From positions 49,560 to 113,559 of the forward strand of contig CBFDDF010000009.1 of assembly GCA_965603495.1 (NCBI GenBank): 64,000 bases of DNA, written 5' to 3'. Below, piece by piece: positions 33,282 through 43,171 of the stretch. A model generated the notes under the pieces. That model made no database searches. It saw only the letters and a list, made by a program, of their open reading frames with translations, and was not told the DNA's origin. The first letter of the stretch is position 1. Every line of letters starts with the position of its first letter. The DNA comes from Thiomicrorhabdus sp965603495 (GTDB lineage Bacteria > Pseudomonadota > Gammaproteobacteria > Thiomicrospirales > Thiomicrospiraceae). Position numbers and translations under genes: made by a program.

Positions 33282-35993
33282 TTATTTAAAGGCTTCCACC
33301 ACGACTTGATCACGTCCCGTCTCTTTTGCCTGATACATTAAATCATCGGCCAATTTAAAAACCGCGTCACTATTCAATTGATGATCTGGCGATAATATTA
33401 TCGCACCACAAGAGAGTGTTACGACGCCATCAATGCCTTCTTTATTTGGAATCCCCAAGTCTTTAATCGTCGCATTCAGGCTATTCAAAAAGTGGCTAAC
33501 ATGCTCTAAATCAATTTCATTTAGAATCATTCCAAACTCCTCCCCCCCGAGCCTAAACAACAGATCTTGTGGACGTTTTAAACTCTGTTGTAACGCATTA
33601 GAAACCTTTTGCAAGGCAATATCTCCTTGCTGATGCCCATAGTTGTCATTCAGCTTTTTAAAGAAATCAATATCAGCCATGGCGAACACAAATGGCACCT
33701 CTTCACGCTGGGCACGTTTAATCTCTCGCTCAAACACTTCTGTAAAGTAACGTCGATTATATAACCCTGTTAACGCGTCCCGAATACTTAACTCTTCCGC
33801 TTTTTTACGATCCGTTAAGTCTTCACGTGTAACGGTTATCTTTTGAAGCTTACCAAACCGCATTTCAGGAATGACTTTTAAATTCACGTAATACAATGAT
33901 CCATCTTTTCGGCAACCTTCAACTTCACCTTGCCAAGTTTCTCCCATTACAACCCTCCGATAAAGCGCATGATACTCTTCATCAGACATCGCAGGACTCT
34001 TAGTAATCGCAGCCGACTGACCAATCAACTCTTGTTTGTCATAACCACTTAATTTTGCAAAACTGTCACTCACCCAAATGAGAGTGCCTTTATTGTCGGT
34101 CACTGTCGCTAGACTCAACTCATTCACAGTATTAATATAAGACTGTAATATTTTCTTAGAACGCTGAACTGCTAACATCCATACCAACGAGACAATCAAC
34201 AAGAGCAATAAAATTAGTGCAATCATATACAACCAACGATAAGACTCCGTCACTACCCTTAACTGAATCCAGTCATCAAAAATTTGTTGGCGTTGCGTTT
34301 CTGTAATACTTGCAAGCGTCTTTTCAAGTATAGAATATAAAACTGGATTGTCTTTTTGCACACCAATCGCTAATTTAAAGCGTCGCTGTGACTGTCCAAC
34401 AATCCGTATCCCACTCAAACCTTGCTGTTTCATTGCATAATTAATGGTGGCTAAATTGCCCGAATAAGCTATCGCTCGCCCCTCCAAGACGGAAAGCAAA
34501 CCTTCCGTAACTGAATCGACCAGTAACAAATTCACCCCTGGATGAAACTGTGTAAGACTTTCATGTGCCCAGGAGTTTTTAATAACGGCAACCATTTGAC
34601 CATTTAATTGATCATAATGATCGATATAACCCAACTCATCTGCGGCAGCCAATACCATAGGAAAAGAGAGGTAAGGCTGGGTAAAATTCAAATAGTTTCT
34701 ATTACTAGCTGTTTCAACAGCACAAGACAAAACATCTAACGCTCCGACTTGCGCCATTTCTGTAATTTCTAACCAAGACTTATCCCGCACCGATTGAAAC
34801 TCGACGCCAAGCATCTCCCCCATTAATTTGAAATATGCAGATGCCAAACCTCGATAATCACCCCCTTCATCAATATATTCAAAGGGTGCCCAATTAATAT
34901 GATTGCCGATTTTGATACGGGGATGCGCTTCAAGGTAGGCAAGCTCTTCGGCAGAGTACAATGACTGAGAGGTATCAAATATCAAGCCTTTTATATCTAG
35001 ATTTGTTAACTCAACACTATTGATAAGACCCGTTTCTTCAGCATACGCCGCCGTGGCTGACAGCTTTCGAGGCTCGATTTCTCCAATTGCCTGTTTGCCG
35101 GATTTAACATACTTTGTGGTTGCTTGTGCTTCGGCCAATAAGGCATCACGAGTCTTCTTGACCTCAAAATTCTGCAAAATAAAATCGACAGTGTCTTGTT
35201 GATGATGGATTGCATATTCCCAACCTGCAATAGTCGCCTTACGAAAGCCGGCCACTTCATTGGGTAATAATTCAGATTTTTGCTGATGCGTAAAAACCAA
35301 GTCTCCATAGGATTGAATACCATAGGCCTTGGGATCTAGAATAAAGAAAGGTGTCTCAGATTGTTTTAATCGATAAGGTTCATTGGTAAAGTAACCCGCA
35401 TAAAAGTCTACTTTGTGGTCGATAAAGTCTTGTAAATTTCCAGAGGAAGGCATCTCTTTAATGGGTTGAGTGACGACAGCAGATGCCTTTTCAATCAAGG
35501 TATTTATCTGCATATTACCGAAATGCATCACTGTTTTCCCTGACATTTGAGCCAAATCGGTCATCGGATCATGTGATAACAATACCATTGGAGAAAACTG
35601 AAAAGAAGCCATGACTAACTTGATCGGTGCGCCTTTCGCATAGTCAGCAATAATAGAACTATAACCGACGCCAAAATCAGCTCTTTTAGAAACCACTTCG
35701 TTCAAAACTGAAACGCCAGGCTTCCAGGATTTTATCTCAACATCCAAACCAGCATCGCGATAATAACCTTGTTTGAGTGCTGCATAAAATCCAGCAAATT
35801 GAAACTGATGATTCCAGTTAAGCTGAACGCTGACAGGCTTTAATTCAGAGGGGTTTGCTATCATTGGAGAGGCTGATAGAGGGATATTTTCAGACGAAAA
35901 TACTTGAAGTGGAAAAATCAGCAATAGCCAACCACCAATCAATCCAATTAGAAAATTTCTAAAGGCAGAATAACTATAATTATTAGAAGTCAT
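33282..35993 (-). CDS. Diguanylate cyclase with NMT1-like and SBP3 sensor domains plus PAS
   Basis: 903 residues. Signal/anchor (about 12-32); NMT1/THI5-like periplasmic binding domain (about 50-290, VSVQLNWNHQFQFAGFYAAL); second binding domain of the SBP_bac_3 type (about 355-580, IKIGNHINWAPFEYIDEGGD); membrane helix (about 590-612); PAS domain (about 620-735); GGDEF domain (about 745-900). The catalytic GGEEF is intact, and an RxxD inhibitory site (RPQD) lies five residues before it. I predict c-di-GMP synthesis controlled by two periplasmic small-molecule sensors in one chain. The NMT1 family often binds pyrimidines or thiamine precursors; the ligand here is unknown. Confidence 0.9.
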   Translation of the reverse strand: MTSNNYSYSAFRNFLIGLIGGWLLLIFPLQVFSSENIPLSASPMIANPSELKPVSVQLNWNHQFQFAGFYAALKQGYYRDAGLDVEIKSWKPGVSVLNEVVSKRADFGVGYSSIIADYAKGAPIKLVMASFQFSPMVLLSHDPMTDLAQMSGKTVMHFGNMQINTLIEKASAVVTQPIKEMPSSGNLQDFIDHKVDFYAGYFTNEPYRLKQSETPFFILDPKAYGIQSYGDLVFTHQQKSELLPNEVAGFRKATIAGWEYAIHHQQDTVDFILQNFEVKKTRDALLAEAQATTKYVKSGKQAIGEIEPRKLSATAAYAEETGLINSVELTNLDIKGLIFDTSQSLYSAEELAYLEAHPRIKIGNHINWAPFEYIDEGGDYRGLASAYFKLMGEMLGVEFQSVRDKSWLEITEMAQVGALDVLSCAVETASNRNYLNFTQPYLSFPMVLAAADELGYIDHYDQLNGQMVAVIKNSWAHESLTQFHPGVNLLLVDSVTEGLLSVLEGRAIAYSGNLATINYAMKQQGLSGIRIVGQSQRRFKLAIGVQKDNPVLYSILEKTLASITETQRQQIFDDWIQLRVVTESYRWLYMIALILLLLLIVSLVWMLAVQRSKKILQSYINTVNELSLATVTDNKGTLIWVSDSFAKLSGYDKQELIGQSAAITKSPAMSDEEYHALYRRVVMGETWQGEVEGCRKDGSLYYVNLKVIPEMRFGKLQKITVTREDLTDRKKAEELSIRDALTGLYNRRYFTEVFEREIKRAQREEVPFVFAMADIDFFKKLNDNYGHQQGDIALQKVSNALQQSLKRPQDLLFRLGGEEFGMILNEIDLEHVSHFLNSLNATIKDLGIPNKEGIDGVVTLSCGAIILSPDHQLNSDAVFKLADDLMYQAKETGRDQVVVEAFK

Positions 35994-36072
35994 TTTTTCA
36001 TTATAAAATAATTACATACTAAGTCCATGTTTTTGCTTATCTTAGGAAAACATAAAAACTCGTAAACCCTTA

Positions 36073-36270
36073 TTAAGAATAAAGCAGTCGTTTAACTTCA
36101 CGCATGGCTGGCGGAACCTTTTGCCAGGGATCGATATTTCTTCTGTCTTCAAAACGGCGCTTTGCATCAAAAGCTTCGTCGCAACTACAGAACGCAGCTA
36201 GGACCTGCTCTCCTTTAAGGACTATATAATTTAAGCCGTCAAATTCGACTTTATAAATACTGTTTGTCAT
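36073..36270 (-). CDS. Small conserved-looking protein, function unknown
   Basis: 65 residues, soluble, charged, with CSCDEAFDAKRRFEDRRNID in the middle. A strong GGAGG lies eight bases before the ATG, which supports a real gene. I recognise no domain. It lies alone between the multi-sensor cyclase and mutM. Confidence 0.65.
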   Translation of the reverse strand: MTNSIYKVEFDGLNYIVLKGEQVLAAFCSCDEAFDAKRRFEDRRNIDPWQKVPPAMREVKRLLYS

Positions 36271-36501
36271 CTAAACCTCCTTACATCACCTATACTTTTT
36301 TAAAGCCGCTGTAATGTCTACTGTTATTAAACTTAACGGCCAATCATCTGCTTCATGAACACTTAAACACGCTAAAACACATTCTATGCCGAGGTTAATA
36401 GCCAAGAGTTGACGGTTTTCTGACGGTCATTTAACACTTTGTTTACAATATTGGTCACTAAACCCTAAACCGCTTGCGGTCCAGATAGAGAAGATTCGTT
36501 T

Positions 36502-37365
36502 ATGCCAGAATTACCCGAAGTTGAAACCACCCGCAAAGGCATTCAGCCTAAAGTCGATCAACAAACCATCACCGCTTTCGTAATTCGTGATGGACGCTTA
36601 CGCTGGCCAGTTGAAAAACACCTGCAAAAAACATTACCAGGCCTGGTGGTTCACTCTGTGGAACGACGTGGGAAATATATTCTGTTAAACACGGGGAAAG
36701 GCAGTTTATTAATCCATCTGGGCATGTCTGGTAATTTACGAGTATTACCGATCGACACTGAAGTCCAAAAACATGATCATATTGATATTGAGTTTGCGAA
36801 TGGTTATTTATTGCGCCTGAACGATCCAAGGCGTTTTGGTTCCGTATTGTGGCACGATGCCGGCTTAGGCCCTGTTGAAGAGCATAAACTATTAGCAAAA
36901 CTCGCCCCCGAACCTTTAACGGATGCCTTTAACGGGGCTTACTTCTATGAAAAAACCCGTCACCGTAAAGTGGCGATTAAAAGCCTGGTGATGAACAGTC
37001 ATGTGGTCGTCGGAGCTGGGAATATCTACGCGAATGAATCACTGTTTATGAGTTGCATCCACCCACAAACTCAGGCCAACTTACTCACCCGCAAGCAATG
37101 TCATTTATTAGTGGAGAATATTAAATCCGTGTTGATTGCCGCCATTAAACAAGGTGGCACCACCCTGAAGGATTTTCTCTCACCTGACGGTAAACCCGGC
37201 TATTTTGTGCAACAGTTGAAGGTCTATGACCAAGCTGGTAAAGCCTGCCCTACTTGTAGCTCTCCAATAGAGCGTATCATGCTGAATCAACGCGCCACCT
37301 ACTTTTGCCCTCAGTGCCAACCCTTTATAAAACCTAAGCCTCCTTCCGCACAAAAGACCTGCTAA
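36502..37365 (+). CDS. mutM: Formamidopyrimidine-DNA glycosylase
   Basis: Removes 8-oxoguanine and ring-opened purines from DNA and nicks the abasic site. 287 residues. The N-terminal catalytic Pro and Glu (MPELPEVETTRKG), the H2TH region with NIYANESLF, and a C-terminal zinc finger (CPTC and CPQC) are all present. The C-terminus runs about 15 residues past the finger, slightly longer than E. coli Fpg. A perfect iterated palindrome inside the gene is read as LPGLV. Confidence 0.97.
   Translation: MPELPEVETTRKGIQPKVDQQTITAFVIRDGRLRWPVEKHLQKTLPGLVVHSVERRGKYILLNTGKGSLLIHLGMSGNLRVLPIDTEVQKHDHIDIEFANGYLLRLNDPRRFGSVLWHDAGLGPVEEHKLLAKLAPEPLTDAFNGAYFYEKTRHRKVAIKSLVMNSHVVVGAGNIYANESLFMSCIHPQTQANLLTRKQCHLLVENIKSVLIAAIKQGGTTLKDFLSPDGKPGYFVQQLKVYDQAGKACPTCSSPIERIMLNQRATYFCPQCQPFIKPKPPSAQKTC
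36636..36647. repeat. Iterated palindrome ACCAGGCCTGGT in mutM
   Basis: Perfect copy, read as Leu-Pro-Gly-Leu-Val in the N-terminal beta domain of MutM. Confidence 0.97.
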
Positions 37366-37474
37366 CCCACGCCTGCCTTTTTTATTTGGGCGGCAAAACA
37401 GATGGGATATAATGAAAATCACGGTTTGTCCATAACACGTGGATAACTGTTTTTTTTGCACTGGAGTAAAGAGC

Positions 37475-40192
37475 ATGCAGTGGTTTAAGCTAGACAGTCA
37501 ACAAATCATCGCCGTTTTAAAAAGCCATCCCGAAAACGGCTTAGATGAATCACAAATTGCCGCTGCGCGCCAACAATTTGGACTGAACCAAATCATCCAA
37601 GAAAAACGCGCCTCTAGCCTATGGATGTTCGTTCGTCAGTTTAAAAACCCGCTCCTCATAATCTTAATGTTCGGAGCCTTACTCTCTTTTGTAACCTCAC
37701 ACTTTATAGATGCCATCGCCATCACCCTTATTATTCTGATTAACGCGATCATCAGCTTCGTACAAGAATATAAAGCGCAAAAATCAATTGATGCCCTCAA
37801 GCAGATGGCCGCCCCCAAAACGATCGTGTTACGCGCTAACAAATGGCAATCTCTACCCGCGAACGAATTGGTGCCTGGCGATATTGTACGACTTGACTCT
37901 GGCAGCATTGTGCCTGCCGATTTAAGACTGATAGAAACCCAGCAACTTAAAATTGATGAAGCCCCTTTAACCGGAGAATCGGAACCCGTTGCCAAGCATG
38001 ATCAAGCCATGTCACAAGCCGACTTACCAATTACTGACCAGTTGAATATGGCATTTATGACGACCGCCGTCACGGAAGGCCAGGGCTTTGGTATTGTCGT
38101 CAGTATTGGTATGCAAACTGAAGTCGGGAAAATTGCCCACCTAATGCAAAGTGCAAGCACCACCCTGACCCCGCTTCAAGAACGCATCCACCGCCTATCC
38201 AAGGTATTAATTATGGCTGCGTTATTGCTCGTGATGGTGGTGATTAGTATCGGACTGATGCACGATATGAGCTGGTCGATACTGATGACAACAGGTATTT
38301 CATTAGCAGTTGCCGCCACCCCCGAAGGCTTAATGACGATTTTGACCATTGTCTTGACCATCGGTGCCACCCGCATGATGCAAAACAACGGTTTGGTTCG
38401 CCAACTGGCATCAGTCGAAACATTGGGCTCCACGTCCATTATCTGCTCCGATAAAACGGGCACTCTCACGCAAAATAAAATGCAAGTGACGCAGCTGTGG
38501 ACTGGCGGAAATTACTATCATTTGGAAGGTCAAGGTTATGAACCCGTCGGCCAATTTTTAGACCATAATAAAACCCCAATTTCTCATAAAGACATTCTTC
38601 ATCTAGAACACATGGTGACCATGTCGGTACTGTGTAATGAGGCTGAACTGGTTGAAAATGAGCGTCAGTACTCCATTATAGGCTCACCTACTGAAGGCGC
38701 TATTTTAGTGGCTGCTGCCAAAACTGGCATGACGAAAACCCTGGCTTTAACGCAATTTGCGGAAATTAAAGTATTTCCGTTTGACTCTAAACGTAAGCTC
38801 ATGAGTATCATCGTTAGAGACACCCAGGGACAGCACTGGTTAATCGTTAAAGGCGCGCCGGATGTCATCATTCAAAACAGTGAAGCGGTGCAATTACAGG
38901 AGAAAATCGGCACCATGCTCGGTGGTGATCTAGGGGACATGCTTACGGATAAGCCTCTGATAGATGCTGTCGTGGAAAATTTCGCTTCCCAGGCGTTACG
39001 CACGCTAGCCATCGGCTACCGTAAGCTTCAACCTGACGATTTAGAACGCCCTTATAACGAATTAGAAACCGATCTAACACTCGCTGGAATCTATGGAATT
39101 ATCGACCCTCCGCGCCCTGAAGCCATCAAAGCGGTAGCCGCTTGTCACTCAGCCGGCATCCGAGTCACCATGATTACCGGTGACCATGCCAGTACCGCCA
39201 AAGCAATTGCTTTACAAATGGGGATTATAGATGACCCAGAGGCACTGGTTTTAGAGGGTAAAACACTTAATTCCCTGTCCGATGAAGCACTATATCAACA
39301 GGTAGAAAACACCTCCGTATTTGCCCGCGTTAGCCCTGAACACAAGCTACGTATTGTGCAAGCCTTACAAAAGCATAATTATGTGGTTGCTATGACGGGT
39401 GATGGCGTCAATGATGCGCCTGCATTAAGGACAGCAGATATTGGCGTGGCTATGGGCATTACTGGCACGGGCGTCTCCAAAGAATCTGCCGACTTAATTC
39501 TATTAGATGACAACTTTGCCACAATTGTTGAAGCGGTCAAAGAAGGACGACGTATTTATGACAATATCCGTAAATTCATTCGTCAAGATTTGACCACTAA
39601 TGTCGGTGAGGTCTCTGCTCTACTATTTGCATTTATCTTGATTATTGACGAACCGCTCCTCACCCTAGCACCCTTAATGATTTTATGGATTAACCTCATC
39701 AGTGACGGCCTGCCCTCTTTAGCATTGGGGATTGATGGTCCAGAAGAAAACGTTATGAACCGCAAACCTCGAGCCAAAGACGAAAGTTTCTTTGCAGGTC
39801 GACTGGGCTATACGATATTGATTCGAGGCTTAATCATGGGTGGCGTGACTTATGGAATGTTTATGTATGCACTTAGCATGGGGGTTGAAATGGCCTATGC
39901 GCAAACCCTGGCATTTATGACATTGATTTTTGGGCAGTTAATACAAGTATTTGATAGCCGAACGCTCACCAATATTTATAGACGTAACCCTTTCAGCAAT
40001 CGAGCATTGCTGTGGGCTGTAGGCGGGTCAGGAGCGTTATCGCTCATAATGGTTTACGCGCCATTCGGTAATTTACTGCTAGGCACCTTACCCTTAAGTG
40101 CAGAGCATTTGGGATTAGCTTTCTTGGTGGGCTGCTTACCAGTATTGCTACTGTCTGCCGTGAACGATATATTCAAGTTGAAGTGGCTGTGA
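37475..40192 (+). CDS. P-type cation-transporting ATPase, P2 (Ca2+-type)
   Basis: 905 residues from the ATG at 37475, with GGAG upstream; an ATG 36 bases earlier lacks support. Visible in order: actuator loop DEAPLTGESEPV, TM4 segment AATPEGLMTILTIV, phosphorylation site SDKTGTLTQNKM, hinge MTGDGVNDAPAL and VSKESADLILLDDNF, TM5-6 with WINLISDGLPSLALGID, and a C-terminal cation-ATPase domain. The layout fits SERCA/PMCA-like pumps. The TM4 motif lacks the second Pro of the common PEGLP, so ion specificity is uncertain (Ca2+, Na+ or Mn2+). Confidence 0.9.
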   Translation: MQWFKLDSQQIIAVLKSHPENGLDESQIAAARQQFGLNQIIQEKRASSLWMFVRQFKNPLLIILMFGALLSFVTSHFIDAIAITLIILINAIISFVQEYKAQKSIDALKQMAAPKTIVLRANKWQSLPANELVPGDIVRLDSGSIVPADLRLIETQQLKIDEAPLTGESEPVAKHDQAMSQADLPITDQLNMAFMTTAVTEGQGFGIVVSIGMQTEVGKIAHLMQSASTTLTPLQERIHRLSKVLIMAALLLVMVVISIGLMHDMSWSILMTTGISLAVAATPEGLMTILTIVLTIGATRMMQNNGLVRQLASVETLGSTSIICSDKTGTLTQNKMQVTQLWTGGNYYHLEGQGYEPVGQFLDHNKTPISHKDILHLEHMVTMSVLCNEAELVENERQYSIIGSPTEGAILVAAAKTGMTKTLALTQFAEIKVFPFDSKRKLMSIIVRDTQGQHWLIVKGAPDVIIQNSEAVQLQEKIGTMLGGDLGDMLTDKPLIDAVVENFASQALRTLAIGYRKLQPDDLERPYNELETDLTLAGIYGIIDPPRPEAIKAVAACHSAGIRVTMITGDHASTAKAIALQMGIIDDPEALVLEGKTLNSLSDEALYQQVENTSVFARVSPEHKLRIVQALQKHNYVVAMTGDGVNDAPALRTADIGVAMGITGTGVSKESADLILLDDNFATIVEAVKEGRRIYDNIRKFIRQDLTTNVGEVSALLFAFILIIDEPLLTLAPLMILWINLISDGLPSLALGIDGPEENVMNRKPRAKDESFFAGRLGYTILIRGLIMGGVTYGMFMYALSMGVEMAYAQTLAFMTLIFGQLIQVFDSRTLTNIYRRNPFSNRALLWAVGGSGALSLIMVYAPFGNLLLGTLPLSAEHLGLAFLVGCLPVLLLSAVNDIFKLKWL

Positions 40193-40248
40193 ACAACTCA
40201 AAGTTAAAGATCAGTAAGCATAAAAAGTTATGAATGACCGTCATTGGG

Positions 40249-41334
40249 CTAATTTAAAATAGAGGCTGATTTTATTGCCGCAATCCATTGCTGCCCAACC
40301 GCTAAACCTAACCCATTTTTGGAGCGTTTGGTGACTTGTGCTAACAATGGCCAAGGTTCATTGGCCACCCGTAGGTGCACTAAGACACTATAGTCATTAA
40401 TCGCTTCTAAAGACTCTATCGTTACCGGTAAATGGTTAAGCACGGAACTTTGTCGGGGCACTTCTGCCAGCAAACTCACTTGCTGTGCGGAGACGACCAC
40501 CCTTACAGACTCACCAATATCATGCGGTACTGCGGGTACCCAGAGCTGTGCATCACCCGCTTTCAGTTCAGTCAACCCCTCCTCAATGCTCTGAGACACC
40601 ACCTGCGCGCACAATACAGCTCTGGGTTCGCTGCCTTGATACAAAGGGGTGCCTGTCCGGTTTAACGCCTGCTCAATGCCTTCAAAATGCGTAATCCGGC
40701 CTTTTTCCATAAACAGTACCGAATCCGCCAAACGTTCTACTTCTTCTGGCGAGTGGGTGACATATATAATGGGAATTTCTAGGGCATCGCGTAAGCGTTC
40801 TAAATAGGGCATTATCGCGCGTTTGGCGAATAGATCTAAAGAAGCCATAGGCTCATCCATTAACAAAATCTTCGGCTGAGACAATAAAGTTCGGCCAATC
40901 GCTACCCGTTGGCGCTCGCCGCCCGAAAGCGTATTCACATCTCGCTTTAACAGTTCATCCAGGCCTAACCATTCCACCACTTGTTCAAGCTTAAGTAGTG
41001 GCTTGCCATCCCTATTTTTCTGATGGCGTTTTAAGCCGTAACATAAATTGCCTACAACACTTAAATGACTAAACAGACTGGCTTCTTGAAAAACGTAACC
41101 TAACTGACGTTTGTGAATTGGATATTGCTTGCCATTATTTAACCAGGCCTGGTCATTAAAGAAAACATGCCCTAAAGCAGATGTTTCTAGACCCGCTAAA
41201 CAGCGCAAAAAGGTGGTTTTACCACTACCAGAATGGCCAAAGATTGCCGTCAAACCTTTCGCTGGCAATTCAAAAGCGCCTGTCTCCAGACTAAAATCTC
41301 CGCGTTGTAAACTAAGCTGTCCGGTTAAACTCAT
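40249..41334 (-). CDS. modC: Molybdate ABC transporter ATP-binding protein
   Basis: 361 residues: Walker A GHSGSGKT at about residue 34, signature LSGGERQRVAIGR, Walker B ILLMDEP, H-loop VTHSPEE, then a C-terminal TOBE/MOP domain (about 290-355) that can bind molybdate. It energises uptake through ModB. It is the last gene of the modABC operon. A perfect iterated palindrome inside is read as DQAW in a surface loop. Confidence 0.95.
   Translation of the reverse strand: MSLTGQLSLQRGDFSLETGAFELPAKGLTAIFGHSGSGKTTFLRCLAGLETSALGHVFFNDQAWLNNGKQYPIHKRQLGYVFQEASLFSHLSVVGNLCYGLKRHQKNRDGKPLLKLEQVVEWLGLDELLKRDVNTLSGGERQRVAIGRTLLSQPKILLMDEPMASLDLFAKRAIMPYLERLRDALEIPIIYVTHSPEEVERLADSVLFMEKGRITHFEGIEQALNRTGTPLYQGSEPRAVLCAQVVSQSIEEGLTELKAGDAQLWVPAVPHDIGESVRVVVSAQQVSLLAEVPRQSSVLNHLPVTIESLEAINDYSVLVHLRVANEPWPLLAQVTKRSKNGLGLAVGQQWIAAIKSASILN
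41142..41153. repeat. Iterated palindrome ACCAGGCCTGGT in modC
   Basis: Perfect copy in a loop after Walker A, read as Asp-Gln-Ala-Trp, the same codon phase as in coaBC. Confidence 0.97.
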
Positions 41335-41356
41335 ATCAAGTTACTCATCATGCCAA

Positions 41357-42061
41357 TCATCTCAAGCCACCTGTCTTCACTTCCAGTCGGCGATTCACGC
41401 CATACACGATGGTTAATACGACCAAACTCATCACCAGCATAATGGCTGATAAAACGTGGGCTTGTGAATATTCCATTGCTTCAACATGATCATAAATCGC
41501 AATAGAGGCCACTTGGGTTACGCCAGGAATATTACCGCCAATCATCAAGATCACTCCAAATTCACCGACCGTATGGGCAAACGCTAAGGTCGCGGCAATC
41601 AAATAATGGCGGCGTGTTAAAGGCAAAGTCACGCTAAAAAAACGGTCGATTGGAGCTGCACCCAGCGTTGCCGCAACATCCGTAGGCCTTCGACCTAAAA
41701 GCTCAAAGCCGTGCATTAAAGGTTGAATTGCAAAAGGCAGAGAGTACAAAAAAGAACCGATGACCAGACCTGCCATAGAGAAAGTCAGCGGCGCAAAGCC
41801 AAAGGATGCCCATAAGTCGCCAATTGGCCCGCCTGGCCCGATAGTGACCAATAGGTAAAAGCCTAAGACGGTCGGTGGCAATACCAATGGCAAAGCGACC
41901 ATAGCTTCAAACACGGCTTTTTTCACGCCTTGAATACGCGCCAACCACAAAGCCAAAGGTGTACCTAAAACAATCAATAAGACGGTTGTGTAAAACGCCA
42001 CCTGCAAGGTAATCCACAGGGGCTGTAAGTCTAGCGCTTGTAAATCAATGCCGGCAAACAC
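41357..42061 (-). CDS. modB: Molybdate ABC transporter permease
   Basis: 234 residues with five or six membrane helices; MVALPLVLPPTVLGFYLLV and the EAA-loop region LGAAPIDRFFSVTLPLTRR are typical of ModB. Between modA (three bases upstream) and modC (22 bases downstream) in one operon. Confidence 0.95.
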   Translation of the reverse strand: MFAGIDLQALDLQPLWITLQVAFYTTVLLIVLGTPLALWLARIQGVKKAVFEAMVALPLVLPPTVLGFYLLVTIGPGGPIGDLWASFGFAPLTFSMAGLVIGSFLYSLPFAIQPLMHGFELLGRRPTDVAATLGAAPIDRFFSVTLPLTRRHYLIAATLAFAHTVGEFGVILMIGGNIPGVTQVASIAIYDHVEAMEYSQAHVLSAIMLVMSLVVLTIVYGVNRRLEVKTGGLR

Positions 42062-42064
42062 ACA

Positions 42065-42877
42065 TCACTCCTTGTTACTTGCTTGTGGCGGGCGTTCAAA
42101 ACCTTTTCCGTAACCATAAGCCTGAATGCGTGCCTGCACCTTCGCACTATGGAAATAATTTAAGAAAGCTTGCACCGCTGAACTATTTTTACCTTTCATA
42201 ACCACCGCTTGTTGTTCCAAAATCGGATAGAGATTTTCTGGAATATCAAACACCATGCCTTTAACTGGTTTATCTGGATTAGAGACATAAGACTTGGCTA
42301 CCAGTCCCAATTGTGCATTCCCAGAAGCCGTATATTGATAGGCTTTACCAATATTCTCCCCTAGGGCAATTTTGTTTTCTGTCGAAAGTTTTTCATACAA
42401 GCCATAATGGGTTAATACCGCTAAAGCTGCCGCGCCATAAGGCGCTGTTTTGGGATTGGCGATAGCCATATAGTGGAGGTTTTTATCATTGGGATCTAAG
42501 TGGCTTAAATCGGCTGAAAGTTTTTCAGCATTCGGAGACCAGGCCACTAAACGCCCAGTCACATAAGTAAACCGACTTCCAGGCTCAATCAAACCTTCTT
42601 GCTCTAGTTTAAGGGGACGTTTAGCGTCTGCAGAAAAAAACAGGTCATAAGGTGCACCTCTTTTTATTTGCGCATACAACATACCACTGGCGCCATTCGA
42701 AATATCAACTCGAATACCCGTTTCTTGGGTAAAGTCCTGAGAGATCGACTTAAGCGTCGCTAAAAAATTAGAGGCAACTGCAATATGCACTTTCTGTGCC
42801 GCTTGAGCCTGCGCAAGCCCAGCTATGTTAATGAGAAAACTCATCATAAACAGTGCAACCAATTTAAATTTTTGCAT
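42065..42877 (-). CDS. modA: Molybdate-binding periplasmic protein
   Basis: 270 residues. Signal peptide to about residue 27 (AGLAQAQA). Mature motifs: VHIAVASNFLATLK, SNGASGMLYAQIKRGAPYDL, FSADAKRPLKL, IANPKTAPYG and YQYTASGNAQLGLVAKSYV, as in ModA proteins that hold MoO4 by Ser and Tyr groups. The ATG at 42877 is preferred to a TTG three codons earlier. A ModE-type operator lies about 60 bases upstream. Confidence 0.95.
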   Translation of the reverse strand: MQKFKLVALFMMSFLINIAGLAQAQAAQKVHIAVASNFLATLKSISQDFTQETGIRVDISNGASGMLYAQIKRGAPYDLFFSADAKRPLKLEQEGLIEPGSRFTYVTGRLVAWSPNAEKLSADLSHLDPNDKNLHYMAIANPKTAPYGAAALAVLTHYGLYEKLSTENKIALGENIGKAYQYTASGNAQLGLVAKSYVSNPDKPVKGMVFDIPENLYPILEQQAVVMKGKNSSAVQAFLNYFHSAKVQARIQAYGYGKGFERPPQASNKE

Positions 42878-42940
42878 CCAACTCAATTCTCTTCGCCGAA
42901 TCTACAGCAGTATTTTCGGACATTTTTTATCGCTCAAAAG

Positions 42941-42974
42941 CATAGCGTTATATCCTCAGGGACATAACGCTATG
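42941..42974 (-). promoter_or_regulatory. ModE-type operator upstream of modABC
   Basis: CATAGCGTTAT (42941-42951) and its exact complement (42964-42974) with a 12-nt spacer. The inner 24 bases begin CGTTATAT and end ACATAACG, the layout and spacing I recall for the E. coli modA operator (CGTTATAT ... TACGTAACG). ModE with molybdate would repress modABC from here. No modE gene is in the window. Confidence 0.75.
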
Positions 42975-43171
42975 TATTGTATTGATAACGGACACATTTG
43001 CAAGTAATTCAAAGCCTGCTCAACCTGCATAGTAAATTCGAGTTCTCTTAAACCAAGCGCTACTAAGTTCAACTTAAAGATCAGATTGGAATTAAAGCCG
43101 TCTCGTCAGCAAGTTCTTCTCAAACAAATAATTTATTTGAGCAAAAATTTAAAAGACAGTATGATTGATTC

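Noticed and set aside
40959..40968. Extra half-copies of the 12-mer (for example CCAGGCCTAA in modC)
   Set aside because: Only part of the palindrome matches, and the phase can be explained by protein coding, so it was not counted.
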